Below, one piece after another: positions 22,327 to 37,743 of a DNA stretch of 64,000 nucleotides. The stretch is from NCBI GenBank assembly GCA_949318235.1, contig OX439132.1, forward strand, positions 11,515,624-11,579,623. The letters are read 5' to 3'. Under the pieces are notes generated by a model, which was given only the letters and a program-made list of their open reading frames with translations, had not been told where the DNA came from and made no database searches. The translations under genes were made by a program, and so were the position numbers. The stretch comes from Ecdyonurus torrentis. Taxonomy: Eukaryota > Arthropoda > Insecta > Ephemeroptera > Heptageniidae. Every line of letters starts with the position of its first letter. The first letter of the stretch is position 1.

Positions 22327-23470
22327 GGTACAAATATTGACAGCATCAATGTTCAAAAAAAAAAAAACATCAGCAGACATTAGAGGATAAACCTACTTGG
22401 TTCAAAATATCACTTTTCCTTTTCTTTATTTCACATTTCTAATACATTAGAAAAATATTGCTTTTATAACCTTTAGCAGTATACGTATACAGTTTTGAAA
22501 CATTTCATTTTATAACAAGAAAAACGTGGAATATGTTTTAAGAAGCATATGAAAAAAAAAAAAAAAAAAAAAAAGATTGAATTGAACTTGTTAATATCTA
22601 ATATGTTTTATAATAGTCCTATAAGTATATGTGTTCAAATTATATATATATATATATAATATATAATTAAATAAAAATTAATAATCATTAAAATAAGCAA
22701 ATACAAATTTCTTTATAATAAAGAAAGAAAAATACATTTTTACAAGATTCAGGCCTATGTTAGGCTAACTCTCACACCTAACCCAATAAAACAGTAAATA
22801 CATACATAATAATATACATACATATTATCATATTATTTAAAGACATATTTTTAACACAGTCCTATGGATAAAATGTATGAACAAAGTGATTTTTTTTCTT
22901 TCAGGTGTTCTCCAATATATTTATATATTTCATCGAGAATATTTAAAAATATATTCTATTGCTCTAGGGTAAATAAAAAATTAATTCACGTTGTACTTTT
23001 TTAATGTATTTATAAATGTAATAACCACAAAAAAAAAGTATTATAATAATAACATTTCTTTTAACACTGAAAAGACTTTTACAATGATAATAGTAATAAA
23101 AAAAAATAAAAAAACTTTATTTCGTGACTGTATTTCATGCTCCAAAGTTGGTAGTCTATTTATCATGCTGACCCTTTCATTCTCTTCTGCTTTTTTAGCT
23201 TATGTTGAGAATTTGTCTGTTGTGTCATAATACGTTAATAAGAACAAATGTTTTCGCGTGTGTGTAGAATACTCATGCGAAACGAAGGGTGCGGCCACGT
23301 AACATCCAATGTCGGTCTGATGAAGATTACTAGCCATATTTATATACCAAAACATCTCTTATCAACAGAGGAATAAGAAAACTAAATTCATATGTTTCAA
23401 GTTGATTTTGAAAGAATTTTAATGACATATTTTTACCGGACACAAGAGATGAAAAATTAAAACCTGTTCG
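21680..23470. other. Non-coding AT-rich DNA
   Basis: Homopolymer tracts and AT-rich sequence only; nothing recognisable. Confidence 0.55.
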
Positions 23471-23580
23471 ACCTGATGTGTGCTTTTCCATTAATTGGAA
23501 AGTCCTTACCTGTTGATAAGACAATGTCTTGACTGGGATTCGGATTGGTGTAGCACGATAACACAACATGGCAAGCAAAA
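23471..23580 (-). repeat. Dispersed repeat family R2, copy 1
   Basis: Read on the minus strand, the segment around AAGGACTTTCCAATTAATGG and AAAAGCACAC matches plus-strand 35655-35715, including the flanking GCTTGCCAT. In both, the same frame reads RT(F/L)QLMEKHT, but the frames diverge at once and no known domain is visible. Likely a transposon fragment rather than a gene. Confidence 0.5.
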
Positions 23581-24412
23581 AAAAAAAAAATATATATATA
23601 TATATATATATTATAACGTGTTAAATAAACCAATAAACATTTATCCCATTCCCATAGTTATCAAAGAGTTGAAATTGCAAAAGAAAACATTTTAAAATGC
23701 GTTTTATGGGGATTATTTGAAAAAGGAAATATTAACATTTACATACAACTCTTTTATTTATTACTTTTTTAAAAAGGCAAAGACTAAAGAGCATCTTCTT
23801 CATTTTTAGCAATTTTTTTTTATCTTGTGGTTTCCCCTCAATATATATATTTAATCCAAATATCACATATCAGACAAAGTTCTTTTTATCTGATGTAAGT
23901 AGGGGTAGGATTGCCACTAATGTATATGTATCACGCCCAATTGACTCACAAAGAAAGCTACTATCGATCACAAAAATTTTACATACTTTATTTCTCTTGT
24001 TATAAACTTAAAAATAAGGGCCTAAAATATTTACATCGATACTATAAGAAATTTATTTTTATATTTCTTGCACAAAGAAAGAAAAAAAATCTTGTATAAA
24101 AGTGAAGTAGAAAATTTATTTGCTATAAAGATATGTTATATTGTTGTTCTGGCGTACGTGTACTTCTTTGCTAGGGTGATAAATATTTTGACTGGATGTT
24201 TATTTATTATTTTTCTTATATTTGGCATGAATATAAATTACACGCTGTATTATTTTGATTTAACTAGATACCTGGTATTATTTTAAATATTTAACTCCAT
24301 CTGCGATTTGTAATTTTATTTATTTACCTATTTATTTTATCTACTTATATGATAAATAGAAGTCTATATTATCAATGAGGAAAACAAAAATATGGCGTAA
24401 TATTATAGCATA

Positions 24413-24663
24413 TTCTAAAAGAGAACATCGCCCTGAATCGATAGATTTGCAAATTTTTAATTTTTGATTTAATTCAATATTTTTAATTAGTTTTTGAAAG
24501 TTGCAAAATGACGTCACGGTCGGCAACTTTTTTCCTATGCCCACATGCATAAGTTTCAACTGTGACATCATTTTTCAATTATCAAAAATTAATTAAAAAT
24601 TCTGAATGAACTCAAATTAAAAATTCACATACCAATCGATTCAAGACAATGTCCTCTCTGTTA
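24413..24663. mobile_element. Degenerate inverted-repeat element with central TGACGTCA
   Basis: Left flank AGAGAACATCGCCCTGAATC and right flank GATTCAAGACAATGTCCTCT are inverse partners. Inner segments rich in AATTTTTAATT and AAATGACGTCAC / GTGACATCATTT pair as well. About 250 bp, no ORF. Arms are diverged, suggesting an old MITE. Confidence 0.55.
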
Positions 24664-25547
24664 GGAAATAAAATAAAATTACCTCTGGAAATTTTTTTTT
24701 TTTGGTCTTCTTCATTCGTGTATTCCATTTTTTTTTATCTTCTTTCACCTATACAACCCAACATTGTTTTTATGATTTGACTTTTTGCTTTTTACAACTT
24801 TTCTAAAATGATTAAATAAAAATAATTCATTAAAAAACTGTAATAAAAGAGTGGTTAAAAAAATACTGAAACAGTTAATTATAAATCAGTTTGAGAGTAG
24901 AGATTTTTTTATGATAAAGAATGTTAGTTAATAATTCTGCAATATTTGCTAGCGGTTTGGTCCTCCCTATAGGGTTGGAACACACTCTCACTACTCTCGG
25001 TAATGGAATTTTTAACTCCAACACAGTCAAGGTAAATACACACCTTGCCAATGTCTACTCAAATAACAAAACCTCTTTGTTTTCTTATATTGTGTTTTAC
25101 TTTATTTCTCTCATCCTCTTGTCAAAATTGGCTACCTTAAAAATAAATTATTGTTGAATGGGTTATAGTTTCATGTTGAGCTTCATATACTCTACATTCT
25201 AATAATATGATGGAACATATATTACGCTGAATATAGTCAATAATATAGGTAATCCAATTATGATATTATGAACTTGAAATTTACTATTATAGAGGAAGTA
25301 ATTTAATATACGTGCACTATTATTAAAGAGTTACATTTAAGATTTTTTATATAATAGTTATACATATATAGTACAAATAATAAAGTATAATGTTAATTAA
25401 ATAAAACTTTGTGTTTTTTGTACAAAAAAAGGAGTACAATATTAGTCTTTAAATCATACACATTTCAATTCTACAACATTTTAGGTTTTAGGTATATATG
25501 TGTGTGTGTTATAAAAATTGAATTTCGAGCGAGGTGACATGATAAAT

Positions 25548-25868
25548 GAAGAACTTTGGTCTTACCTTCTACTTGAAGACCCTGGGCTTTACACTCGCTG
25601 ATAGTTAATATTAAATTTTAACAAATAAAATTACGTCACTAAAATGTACATATTAAAAACTTAATTCACTAGTCTCTAAAATTATACATAGCTATTTGTT
25701 AAAATTAAACCACACAAACATGAACGTTTTCGGAAAGCTTCATATAAAATGATGTGTATTATTTAATTAATTAATTTATTTGTATTAATTTTATTTGTTA
25801 AAATTTAATATAAACTATCAGCGAGTGTAAAGCCCAGGGTCTTCAGGTAGAAGGTAAGACCAAAGTTC

Positions 25869-25872
<4 letters not shown>
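25548..25872. mobile_element. MITE with about 87-bp terminal inverted repeats
   Basis: The left end starts GAAGAACTTTGGTCTTACCT and the right end is its inverse, finishing GACCAAAGTTCTTC. The arms include CCTGGGCTTTACACTCGC and differ at only two or three positions. The 325-bp unit has no ORF and ends in a (TA)n array on the right. Confidence 0.85.

Positions 25873-25960
<88 letters not shown>
25873..25960. repeat. (TA)n microsatellite
   Basis: About 88 bp of TA next to the preceding MITE. Confidence 0.98.
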
Positions 25961-25961
<1 letters not shown>

Positions 25962-26015
25962 CCTTTAAAGAAGTACAAAAATGTGTATTTTTAAATAAAA
26001 TTGATTATTATTATT

Positions 26016-26110
26016 TGTTTGTAAACCCTGTTTTCTGCTACTAAAATGACGATATGGTTGTTCAAATGGAATGCGCAATTTTTGGTGTTAGAAAACAGGG
26101 TTTACGAACA
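26016..26110. mobile_element. MITE family M2, copy 1
   Basis: TGTTTGTAAACCCTGTTTTC at the left is mirrored by GAAAACAGGGTTTACGAACA at the right; 95 bp in total. The same termini occur at 51963-52092 in a HELZ intron. Confidence 0.75.
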
Positions 26111-29311
<3,201 letters not shown>

Positions 29312-29319
29312 ATTTTTAG

Positions 29320-29847
29320 TAGAGCTGTAAAAAACTCGAAATATTTTTAGCCCGGGCTGAAATTTTTTAGCCCGGTTTGACTTGAAACCCGGGTTTAGCT
29401 TGAAATCGAGCTTAAACTCGAAAAACGAGCTAAAGCTCGGAAAGCTCGATATTTGAGCCGAAGTTTAAAAACGAGCTTTCGAGCCTATGAAGAATAAAGC
29501 TCGATTTTCATTATAAAAAAATTGTTTTTAAAGGTTAAAATTCATAAATAAAATAAAATAAATTTTAAAAATATTTTAAACAGCTTATTTTGCATGATAG
29601 AATATTAAAAATGTCATTTTAAACACAAATTACAAACATTTTTTTCTTTGCTTTCTTCAAAAATTGTGCTTTAGCTCGAATTATTTTCAAAAGCTCGATT
29701 TTTTCACGAGTCATTTACGAGCTGAACTCAAAAAAGCTCGTTTTCGAGCTAAAAGCTCGAAACCCGGGTTTACCATTTTCAAAAAAACGAGCACCCGAAG
29801 ATTTTGGCCCGGGCGGGTGCCCGAACCGGTTTAAATTTACAGCTCTA
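29320..29847. mobile_element. hAT-like MITE with 8-bp target site duplication
   Basis: Termini TAGAGCTGTAAA and TTTACAGCTCTA are perfect 12-bp inverted repeats. The element is flanked on both sides by ATTTTTAG (29312-29319 and 29848-29855), an exact 8-bp duplication. An 8-bp TSD and a TAGAG-type end are characteristic of the hAT superfamily. The 528-bp interior has no transposase frame but is full of GAGCT/AGCTCG and CCCGGGTTT motifs in both orientations, as expected of transposase-binding subterminal repeats. Non-autonomous. Confidence 0.88.
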
Positions 29848-29855
29848 ATTTTTAG

Positions 29856-30614
29856 TCATCTTGGTATTTAAAAAGAATGCTGTTTTTGTGTTAACTTTAT
29901 AATTATTGTTGAGATTTTTTGCTACTTTAATACTTAGTAAATTTCAATCTACTTGTGTATTAATTTTTTCTATCTTGCTTAATTTAAAAAATTTGAACAA
30001 AGTAATCAGAAATCAGGATGGTTTTATTTTATGATTTCTTGAGCGCCTGAATAATAAAAAAAGAGTATGCAAGCAATGAAGCCCGATAAATAAAAAAAAT
30101 GAAATTATTTAAAATAATAAATTACGTGACCATAAATTTGGTTAAATGGCAATTTTATATTACATGCATTAAATAATTTTTATAAAAGAAAATGTATTAT
30201 TTTAAGAATTAGTTTATTATTATTATTTTTTATTCGTCAGTCATCACATTTTGTAAAAGTAGCCAAATGACTTCAGAAAACCCTTACGTTTTTGCAAATG
30301 GATTAAAGAAAATGTCTCATTTGAACTACGTGCCAAGTCTTTTACGGTAAAATGTTAACAAGAAACTTATATTGCGGTGCACAAAAAAAAGTGACTGTAT
30401 TTAATGCAAATATATAGCTTTAATTGCACCTGATTAAAGAAATTACAAAACAAGGCGACGTTCAAAACGTCTTTGACACACTTTTGTTGTTAATTGTGAA
30501 GTTAAAAAAAAATATATATATATGTGGATAAATTTATAAAATTATATTTATATAGGTCCGACATCGATGTAAAGATGCTTCTTAATTGGCTTCAAAGTAC
30601 TTAACTTAAGTCAT

Positions 30615-30618
<4 letters not shown>
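29856..30618. other. Non-coding AT-rich DNA
   Basis: Nothing recognisable apart from short homopolymer runs. Confidence 0.55.

Positions 30619-30678
<60 letters not shown>
30619..30678. repeat. (TA)n microsatellite
   Basis: About 60 bp TA, adjacent to the tail of the LINE fragment. Confidence 0.97.
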
Positions 30679-30682
<4 letters not shown>

Positions 30683-30998
30683 TTTATTTACTTATTTATT
30701 TATTTGTCAAGTAAAAACAGGCTTTCGCCTAATACATTGGGGTACACTCACTACAAATAATCAATTTACAATTAAATTAAAATTAAAAATAAAGTATGCA
30801 CCTACACTAAAATAGGATTGCAGATTATGCATAATAATATAATCATTGGTTTCCACTATTCTTATAATACAAACTTTTTATTGTATTAAAAGAATCATTG
30901 AAAATATCAATGTTTATTTCATTACATAATGTTGTAGTTCTTGCTATAAAGGAGTTTTTAGTCACATCATTAGTACTACAAGTAGGAATACAAAAAAA
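30679..30998 (-). mobile_element. 5'-truncated non-LTR retrotransposon (LINE) 3' end
   Basis: On the minus strand a frame from about 30998 to a TGA at 30845-30843 reads [17 protein letters not shown], then TTTLCNE and SFNTIKSLYY. This pattern (P-x-C-x-T-N...K-x-S-F-x-x-R-x-x-x-L-x-N...S...K) resembles the C-terminus of Jockey/CR1-type ORF2 proteins. A 3' UTR of about 115 nt follows, then a perfect AGGC-GAAA-GCCT hairpin (30730-30719) and an (AAAT)n tail. Hairpin plus microsatellite tail is how several LINE clades end. The 5' side is cut off at a (TA)n array. Clade assignment is inference. Confidence 0.6.
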
Positions 30999-31015
30999 AT
31001 GATTGATTTCTCAAC

Positions 31016-32224
<1,209 letters not shown>

Positions 32225-32571
32225 TTTAAAGGACTAGACCAGAGAAAAACACAAGCATTTATATCACAAAACACTTGATGGGACTTATATAAATAACTTT
32301 AGTTTGTCTCAAAACCCAACTGTGGCTTCGTAACAGTGATCAGAAATTTCGATTTATGCAACCCGCACGACATTTTCATACTAATTTTCGCATGTTTCTG
32401 ACGTCATAAACATGAATAGTCACGGAAATTGCATACTTTACAGTATTTTCACGTTCTTTCGTGGAGCTATATTAACATTCTGGTAAAAATTATTAACAGT
32501 TTTGAAGATCCCATTTCGTGTTTATTCATTAAATAGCACGTGTTGTTTAATGTGGTCTATGGCTTTAAGGT
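32225..32571 (+). repeat. Dispersed repeat family R1, copy 2
   Basis: Second copy of the element at 11572-11930, in the same orientation. It includes the same TTTCTGACGTCA and GGTCTAT landmarks. Its right end is the left arm of a perfect palindrome. Confidence 0.85.
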
Positions 32572-32604
32572 GTATTCAGAATACACCTTAAAGCCATAGA
32601 CCAC
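32552..32604. repeat. Perfect 53-bp palindrome at the end of repeat R1
   Basis: Two 26-bp arms around a single central A (32578). The left arm starts GTGGTCTATGGCTTTAAGG and the right arm is its exact reverse complement. The last bases of the repeat copy are thus duplicated in inverted orientation. Confidence 0.93.
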
Positions 32605-32791
32605 TATTCACAAAGTATGACGCAATTTATCGTGCGACGAAACACAACTCCGTTGCTTAATTAAAATACAACGGCCATATAATTAAAAAAAAAAAGCAGT
32701 GGCAAATTAATTATCTTGGCTATTTTCGAGCAATCATGTGTCGATGTGCCGCTGTATTTAAATTACATAGCTGCGCTTAAATCGTAACGCT

Positions 32792-32815
32792 TTGTGGAGT
32801 GTATACACTCCACAA
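32792..32815. repeat. Perfect 24-bp palindrome
   Basis: TTGTGGAGTGTA and its reverse complement TACACTCCACAA are contiguous. It lies about 190 bp from the preceding palindrome; the two may mark the ends of one unnamed insertion. Confidence 0.85.
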
Positions 32816-33637
32816 TACTCTATAGGATTAAAACTATAAAAATGTCACTTTTTGCTAAAAATAAGAAAAGGGATAAAAATTAAGGAAATGTGAAATATCG
32901 TGAACTTTTGAAGTTCAATGTGAATTTAAAATATATCAGAGCACAGTGTATTGTAGGGTATAATATAATTTAATACTACTTATACTGTATAGTGTAGGTG
33001 CATACCCTACCCACGAGAAAAAGTAAGCAGAAATTAGTACACTGTTCTGCTAAATAATGCTGAAATATGCTTCCCTTTTAAGCATTTTTTAGCAAATGTG
33101 CTGAATATTATATTATTATTGCTTATTAGCAGTATTGGTAAAAAATTGCTTAAAAATGATAACTGCTAAAAAATGCTTTTTAACGTTGGAAAAATACAAA
33201 ATATAGGTAGCATACTTAATTTTGCTAAATTATGCTTTTTGTTCGAAATGACGAAATCTGCTTTTTGCTGCTAAATTATACTAATGAATTTTTATATAAA
33301 AAGGAAGGGAAAAAAATGCTTATTTTTGCTTATTTATGATGTATAGGATTTAAAATGCTTAAAAAAATAGCGTTGGTAATTTCAAGTGCATATTTTTACT
33401 AGAGCGTCATTTTTAAAAAGCCTTTAAGTTTTTACTTTGAAATTAAAATCTATGGACCCATTTCTTCAAGTAAAATTCGAGATACCAAAAAAAAAACAAA
33501 CAAAAAAACAACAACAATTATATAATTAAATTCTAATATAATTTGAATATTTCCATTAATGTTATGTTTGACATAAATTACCAATCCCCCAATAATAAAA
33601 CTAATAAGCAATTAAAGTAAGCACAAATATATACGGA

Positions 33638-33757
33638 AAGCAAAAATATGTATAATTTAGCATATTTTAGTATCAAACAAATCTTTGAAGATGTCAAAAG
33701 ATTCGTGTGTGGTACTAAAAAATATACTAAATTATACTAATTTTTGCTTTCCGCTCT
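33638..33757. mobile_element. Nested inverted-repeat unit
   Basis: CGGAAAGCAAAAATATGTAT near 33638 and ACTAATTTTTGCTTTCCGC near 33739 are inverse partners. ATTTAGCATATTTTAGTA and TACTAAAAAATATACTAAA pair inside them. The unit is about 120 bp with no ORF. Confidence 0.65.
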
Positions 33758-34319
33758 CACAATGAAAGCTTAAAAATTATAAATATTACATAATTTCATA
33801 CCAGAGTAAGCTGTGTATATAATTTATAGATTTCAAATTATGTACATGCTATTTTTGTATTATTTATATACATAAATAATATTTACGCGTAAAGTAAAAA
33901 TGCATACAAAAATCACAAATGATTAAAAGGGTAGTTGAATATTGCGCGGGGTAGTGGGTTGCGCACGCCGCCATATTGGACAGCTGAAAATTTGACATCT
34001 GGAAATTTTTTTGATGTGCTGCAATTTTTTTGAAATTTTAAGACAAAAAGGAAGATTTATGGATAATCCAGGGATAATCTATACTTATTACGGGAAGTAT
34101 TATAACCTAGACAATCAAAGTTATATAAAAATTGTGTACTTTGTGATTTTTCTTTTCTTATTTTCAGGTTAATATTTTTTGCTGCATCTCGCCGCATGTG
34201 CTCGGAAATCCGTGTATGACATCCACATTTTGGACGGCTTCTACTCGTATCTTTACAGAGTTCCCTCCGGGACTCTGTATCTTTATCTTTGAAGCTGCCA
34301 GCTGGGTCTTTTTCTTAGA

Positions 34320-34390
34320 AATATTTGTATGAAAAAGTGCATTGAAGGTCGAGGCTATATCGAGGGACACCGCAACAAACATTTCAAAGT
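34320..34390 (-). pseudogene. Possible reverse-transcriptase fragment
   Basis: On the minus strand the reading FVAVSLDIASTFNALF resembles RT motif A of R1/Jockey-type LINEs (V-S-L-D-I-x-x-A/T-F-N-x-L, with the catalytic Asp). Only about 16 residues match. The frame soon loses any likeness and no YADD box follows nearby. It is either a decayed scrap or a chance match. Confidence 0.3.
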
Positions 34391-35654
34391 TGGATAGTTA
34401 TAGTATTGTATTCCATCACACATACGATACGGCACTTCAGGTAAAACAAAACTCACAATGTCATATTTTATGTATGTATTTATACACACACTACTATGTA
34501 TATGATAAGTGCATACATATGATATTATGATATAATATATCATTATAATCATTATAATACTGTAATATAATATATTACACATGTATGTATAATAAAGTTT
34601 GTGTACCGCCGTATGTATGTACAAAATACATACATACTATGCTGCTATATGGACACAGTAAGTTATTACAAAGCATTGGATATATGGGAAAACTGAATAT
34701 ATTATATTATATATTTTTTGTAATACTTTATGTGTGTATCCAGAGTCCTTATCATTACTCGTTACATATGTAACTGGAATAAGTAAGTCTAACATAAATG
34801 TTAATATAGGCCTATATTTACTATCGGTGTACATATATTTTTTATGTATGTTACAAAGGTATATTATTATTGTAATATGTATGTACCGAAATGAAATCAT
34901 AAAACTGCAATATGAAATTTAATTACTACTACATTCTACTTCTCCTTATCTCTAAGGTAAAATCACTCACCGGACACATGATGCATGCTGCGTTATGTTT
35001 TGTATTTTTGTGTATTATTTATTTGTTTACATTTTCTTCTTTCTGAATATTATTCTAAAAATAAGTATAAACCATTTTTAAACCTTTTTATATTATACGA
35101 AAAAAAAAAAACACAATGAAATAATTACTAAACAACAAAATGCATGACTAAAATTAAACTAATAAATCTCTGGATATTAAAATGATAATTAGTTGCGATC
35201 AGTATATTTTTAAACAAATTTCAATGTGAAATAACAATCTCAAACACGAAGTTTCAATACTTGAACAAATAACCTTGCTAGGTGATGAGAAGCAAGACTG
35301 CTGGATTTTAAAACATCAAAATTTATGTTTAAAAAAACTTGTAACATCAGTAAAATATGTATTGATATTAGAGATCAAGTTTTTGGATGTTTACTAGAAC
35401 TCGGAGAGCGTCGACTTGGTTAAGAAATAAGACAGGATATGTTTGATATATATCACAGATGTATGAGGGGAATGGAGCGCTGAAATAGCAGGCAGGAGAA
35501 TGGGCATACGGTGTTGCTTTTCTTTCCATTACTGTATTTGCAGTTTTATAATTTCATTTTGGTACGTATCAGGTTTTATTTCCCCCATTCCTTTTTCCGT
35601 CCACTTTTTATTACATTTAATACATTAAAAGTTAAACTCTTTTTTTATTATTAT

Positions 35655-35720
35655 TTTTTGGCTTGCCATATTATAAACAGATAAGGACTTTACAATTAAT
35701 GGAAAAGCACACGGGCTGGC
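35655..35720 (+). repeat. Dispersed repeat family R2, copy 2
   Basis: GCTTGCCAT, AAGGACTTTACAATTAATGG and AAAAGCACAC match the minus strand of 23471-23580. Downstream to about 36080 the sequence is GC-richer than its neighbours and has an open frame to 36034 without a recognised domain. Confidence 0.5.
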
Positions 35721-37451
35721 CACGCGGCCTAAGTACCCAGCCCGGCATTTGCCATGACAGCCGAGAGAAACCGTGGAAACGTCTAGGCATGCTGGTCGGT
35801 GCAATCATATTGATCATGCACCTCCCGAATACTATGCCTTGTCATGAAACATGTATCATGCAATGCAATGTGTTGTGCTCGCTCACACTCTTCACTGTGA
35901 ACTCAGTGAGGAGTACACAGTTTCGAGTCAGCTGCCTTCACCACTTGTCTATACCAGCTCGGTCTAGGAATATCAGGCGTTTTAGGAATATCCCAGTTAT
36001 TGAACCCACACATAGATTGCAAATTTACTTGTAAAATATTTAAAAATGTCCAGCTCACGTCACGCTGACGTTCTTGATTCAGACAAGTATTTGTAACCAA
36101 AATGTGAAAAAGCTGTTGTTTACTGGGATAAGATGTACGTGATTTTATTTATGCTACATAGGGAGATTTAATTTAATTTCTGGTCGTCAGTTTTGTTTTT
36201 ACAAACAATACTTTTAAATTAATAGGTATTTTATTGTGTAAAGAAACAAAATACTAGGGGCCACCTAAAACTAACAAAAGTGATAGCAGAACACTTTAAT
36301 AATTTAATTGTCTTCTGTCTGCATTTCCCTGCTTTCATTTACGGCCATATGCAGCAGTTATATCTCCAGTTAAAAAAAAAAAAAAGCTAAGTTGAAGTTT
36401 TACTGTAGGTTGTACTGCGAGACTCAATAAAGCTTGAATTTTTATATATTCAGGGGGGGGGGGGGGAACTTTGATGCTAATAAATGCATAATTAGTATAA
36501 AGCTTTTTATATCGTAAAAATTAGCTTAAACATAAGCTACAGTAAAAATTCAATGTAGGGATTCTATTTCCATTCAGTTATTGGCTTATAAAGGAACACT
36601 GTTTTTAGGCCCACTATAAGCCATTCCGATCACATTCGCTTCCGTTTTGAATTACTGCACATGAGAAGTAAGAAAAAACGGAAGCAAAATGTGATCAAAA
36701 ATTGATTATACATATACTGTAGTATAGGCCTCAAAAAAGTTGTTCGTTAATTATTCAATAGCTGTTTCATTGCCACTATACATTGCTTAGAAAATAGTAA
36801 AACCCCACGCATCGATAACAGACATCTTAAAAAAATTCTCTTGTCAATTTCATCATTTAGCTATTGAAATCAAAATTGTGCATCGAAACATAATAAAAAA
36901 CAAAAAAAATAAAAATAAAATAATTATTATTTCTCTAGCAGCATTTAGCAAAATTTAGCATTATATAGTACACACAGCAAAAAAAAAAAAAAAAAAAAAA
37001 AGCATTATATATAAATTTTGTTATTTTTATTATATATAATTATGGCTATACTTTTTTATTCTTTGACTATTTAAGTGAGCAGTGAGGTATACTGGCAGTT
37101 TTTCAACTGTATTTTCTACACCCTGAATCTACCAAAAGCTCCTATGTATGTATTGTGCAAGTTCATCTGAAACGGATCAGCATTGGCTTAACAAACATCC
37201 CGGCATTTTCTAATAGTGGTCTGAGGAAACTATAGAAATGCTCAGCTAGGATGGTCGGCATAGTTGACCTTGCCTCACAAATCTCCAAGCTCCCTTCCAT
37301 TGCCAGGCTGTCCTATATAGAGAGCCTGGTCTGTGCTGGGATTGAACTAAAAAAGCAATATTCATCACAAATAAGCATCATAATATTAAGCTTATATCAG
37401 TATTAATAAGTATATACAGCAGCTTTCAGCTGCAAGCTGCTTTTACAACCT

Positions 37452-37644
37452 AAATTACGGTAGCATTAGAAAGCAGATTTCAGCATACAATATTTAGCAT
37501 AAATAAGCATTTTTATATACTATTTAAGCATTCACAAGTAGAAATTTTGGTAGCATTAGAAAGCAGATTTCAGCATACAATATTTAGCATATATAAGCAT
37601 TTATATATACTATTAAGCATTTATAAGTAGGAATTTTAATGCCT
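37452..37644. repeat. Tandem duplication of a unit of about 98 bp
   Basis: GTAGCATTAGAAAGCAGATT through CAAGTAGAAATTTTG is repeated once with small changes (second copy from about 37551). It sits in the right arm of the 4.7-kb element, so the arm seems to have grown by tandem duplication. Confidence 0.85.
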
Positions 37645-37743
37645 GCACTGCTGAATAATGCCCATAGAAGTTCACGTTTTCTAGCATTATTCAGCAGAGG
37701 ATTTTTTTTTGCTGAAAAATGCTTTCCTTTTTTCTCGTGGGTA

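Larger units (their letters stand above)
33008..37743. mobile_element. Probable 4.7-kb foldback element with TGCTTA-rich arms
   Basis: TACCCACGAGAAAAAG at 33008 is mirrored by CTTTTTTCTCGTGGGTA ending at 37743. Inside both ends lie hundreds of bases dense in TGCTTA, TTTAGCA and GCTGAAAAATGC motifs, in opposite orientation at the two ends. No transposase frame was recognised. The interior holds a nested palindrome, a reverse-transcriptase-like scrap and a dispersed repeat. Boundaries rest on the 15-17 bp termini, so they could be coincidental, but the matched arm composition supports one element. Confidence 0.55.

Noticed and set aside
22745..22800. CCTAACCC-like telomeric repeat
   Set aside because: Only isolated units, not a tandem array.
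23300..23330. CTGATGA at about 23316 as a second hammerhead
   Set aside because: No stem II and no GAAA follow.
24921..25157. 78-codon open frame, slightly GC-richer
   Set aside because: No recognisable motif, signal or splice partners; hydrophobic run at the end looks like AT-rich translation.
35663..36034. 123-codon open frame as a gene
   Set aside because: Its start overlaps a dispersed repeat also found at 23471-23580, the opposite strand is also open, and no domain is visible. Treated as repeat-derived.
37190..37347. SINE with a B box (GTTCAATCC on the minus strand)
   Set aside because: No A box at the required distance and no tail; a nine-base match is too weak.
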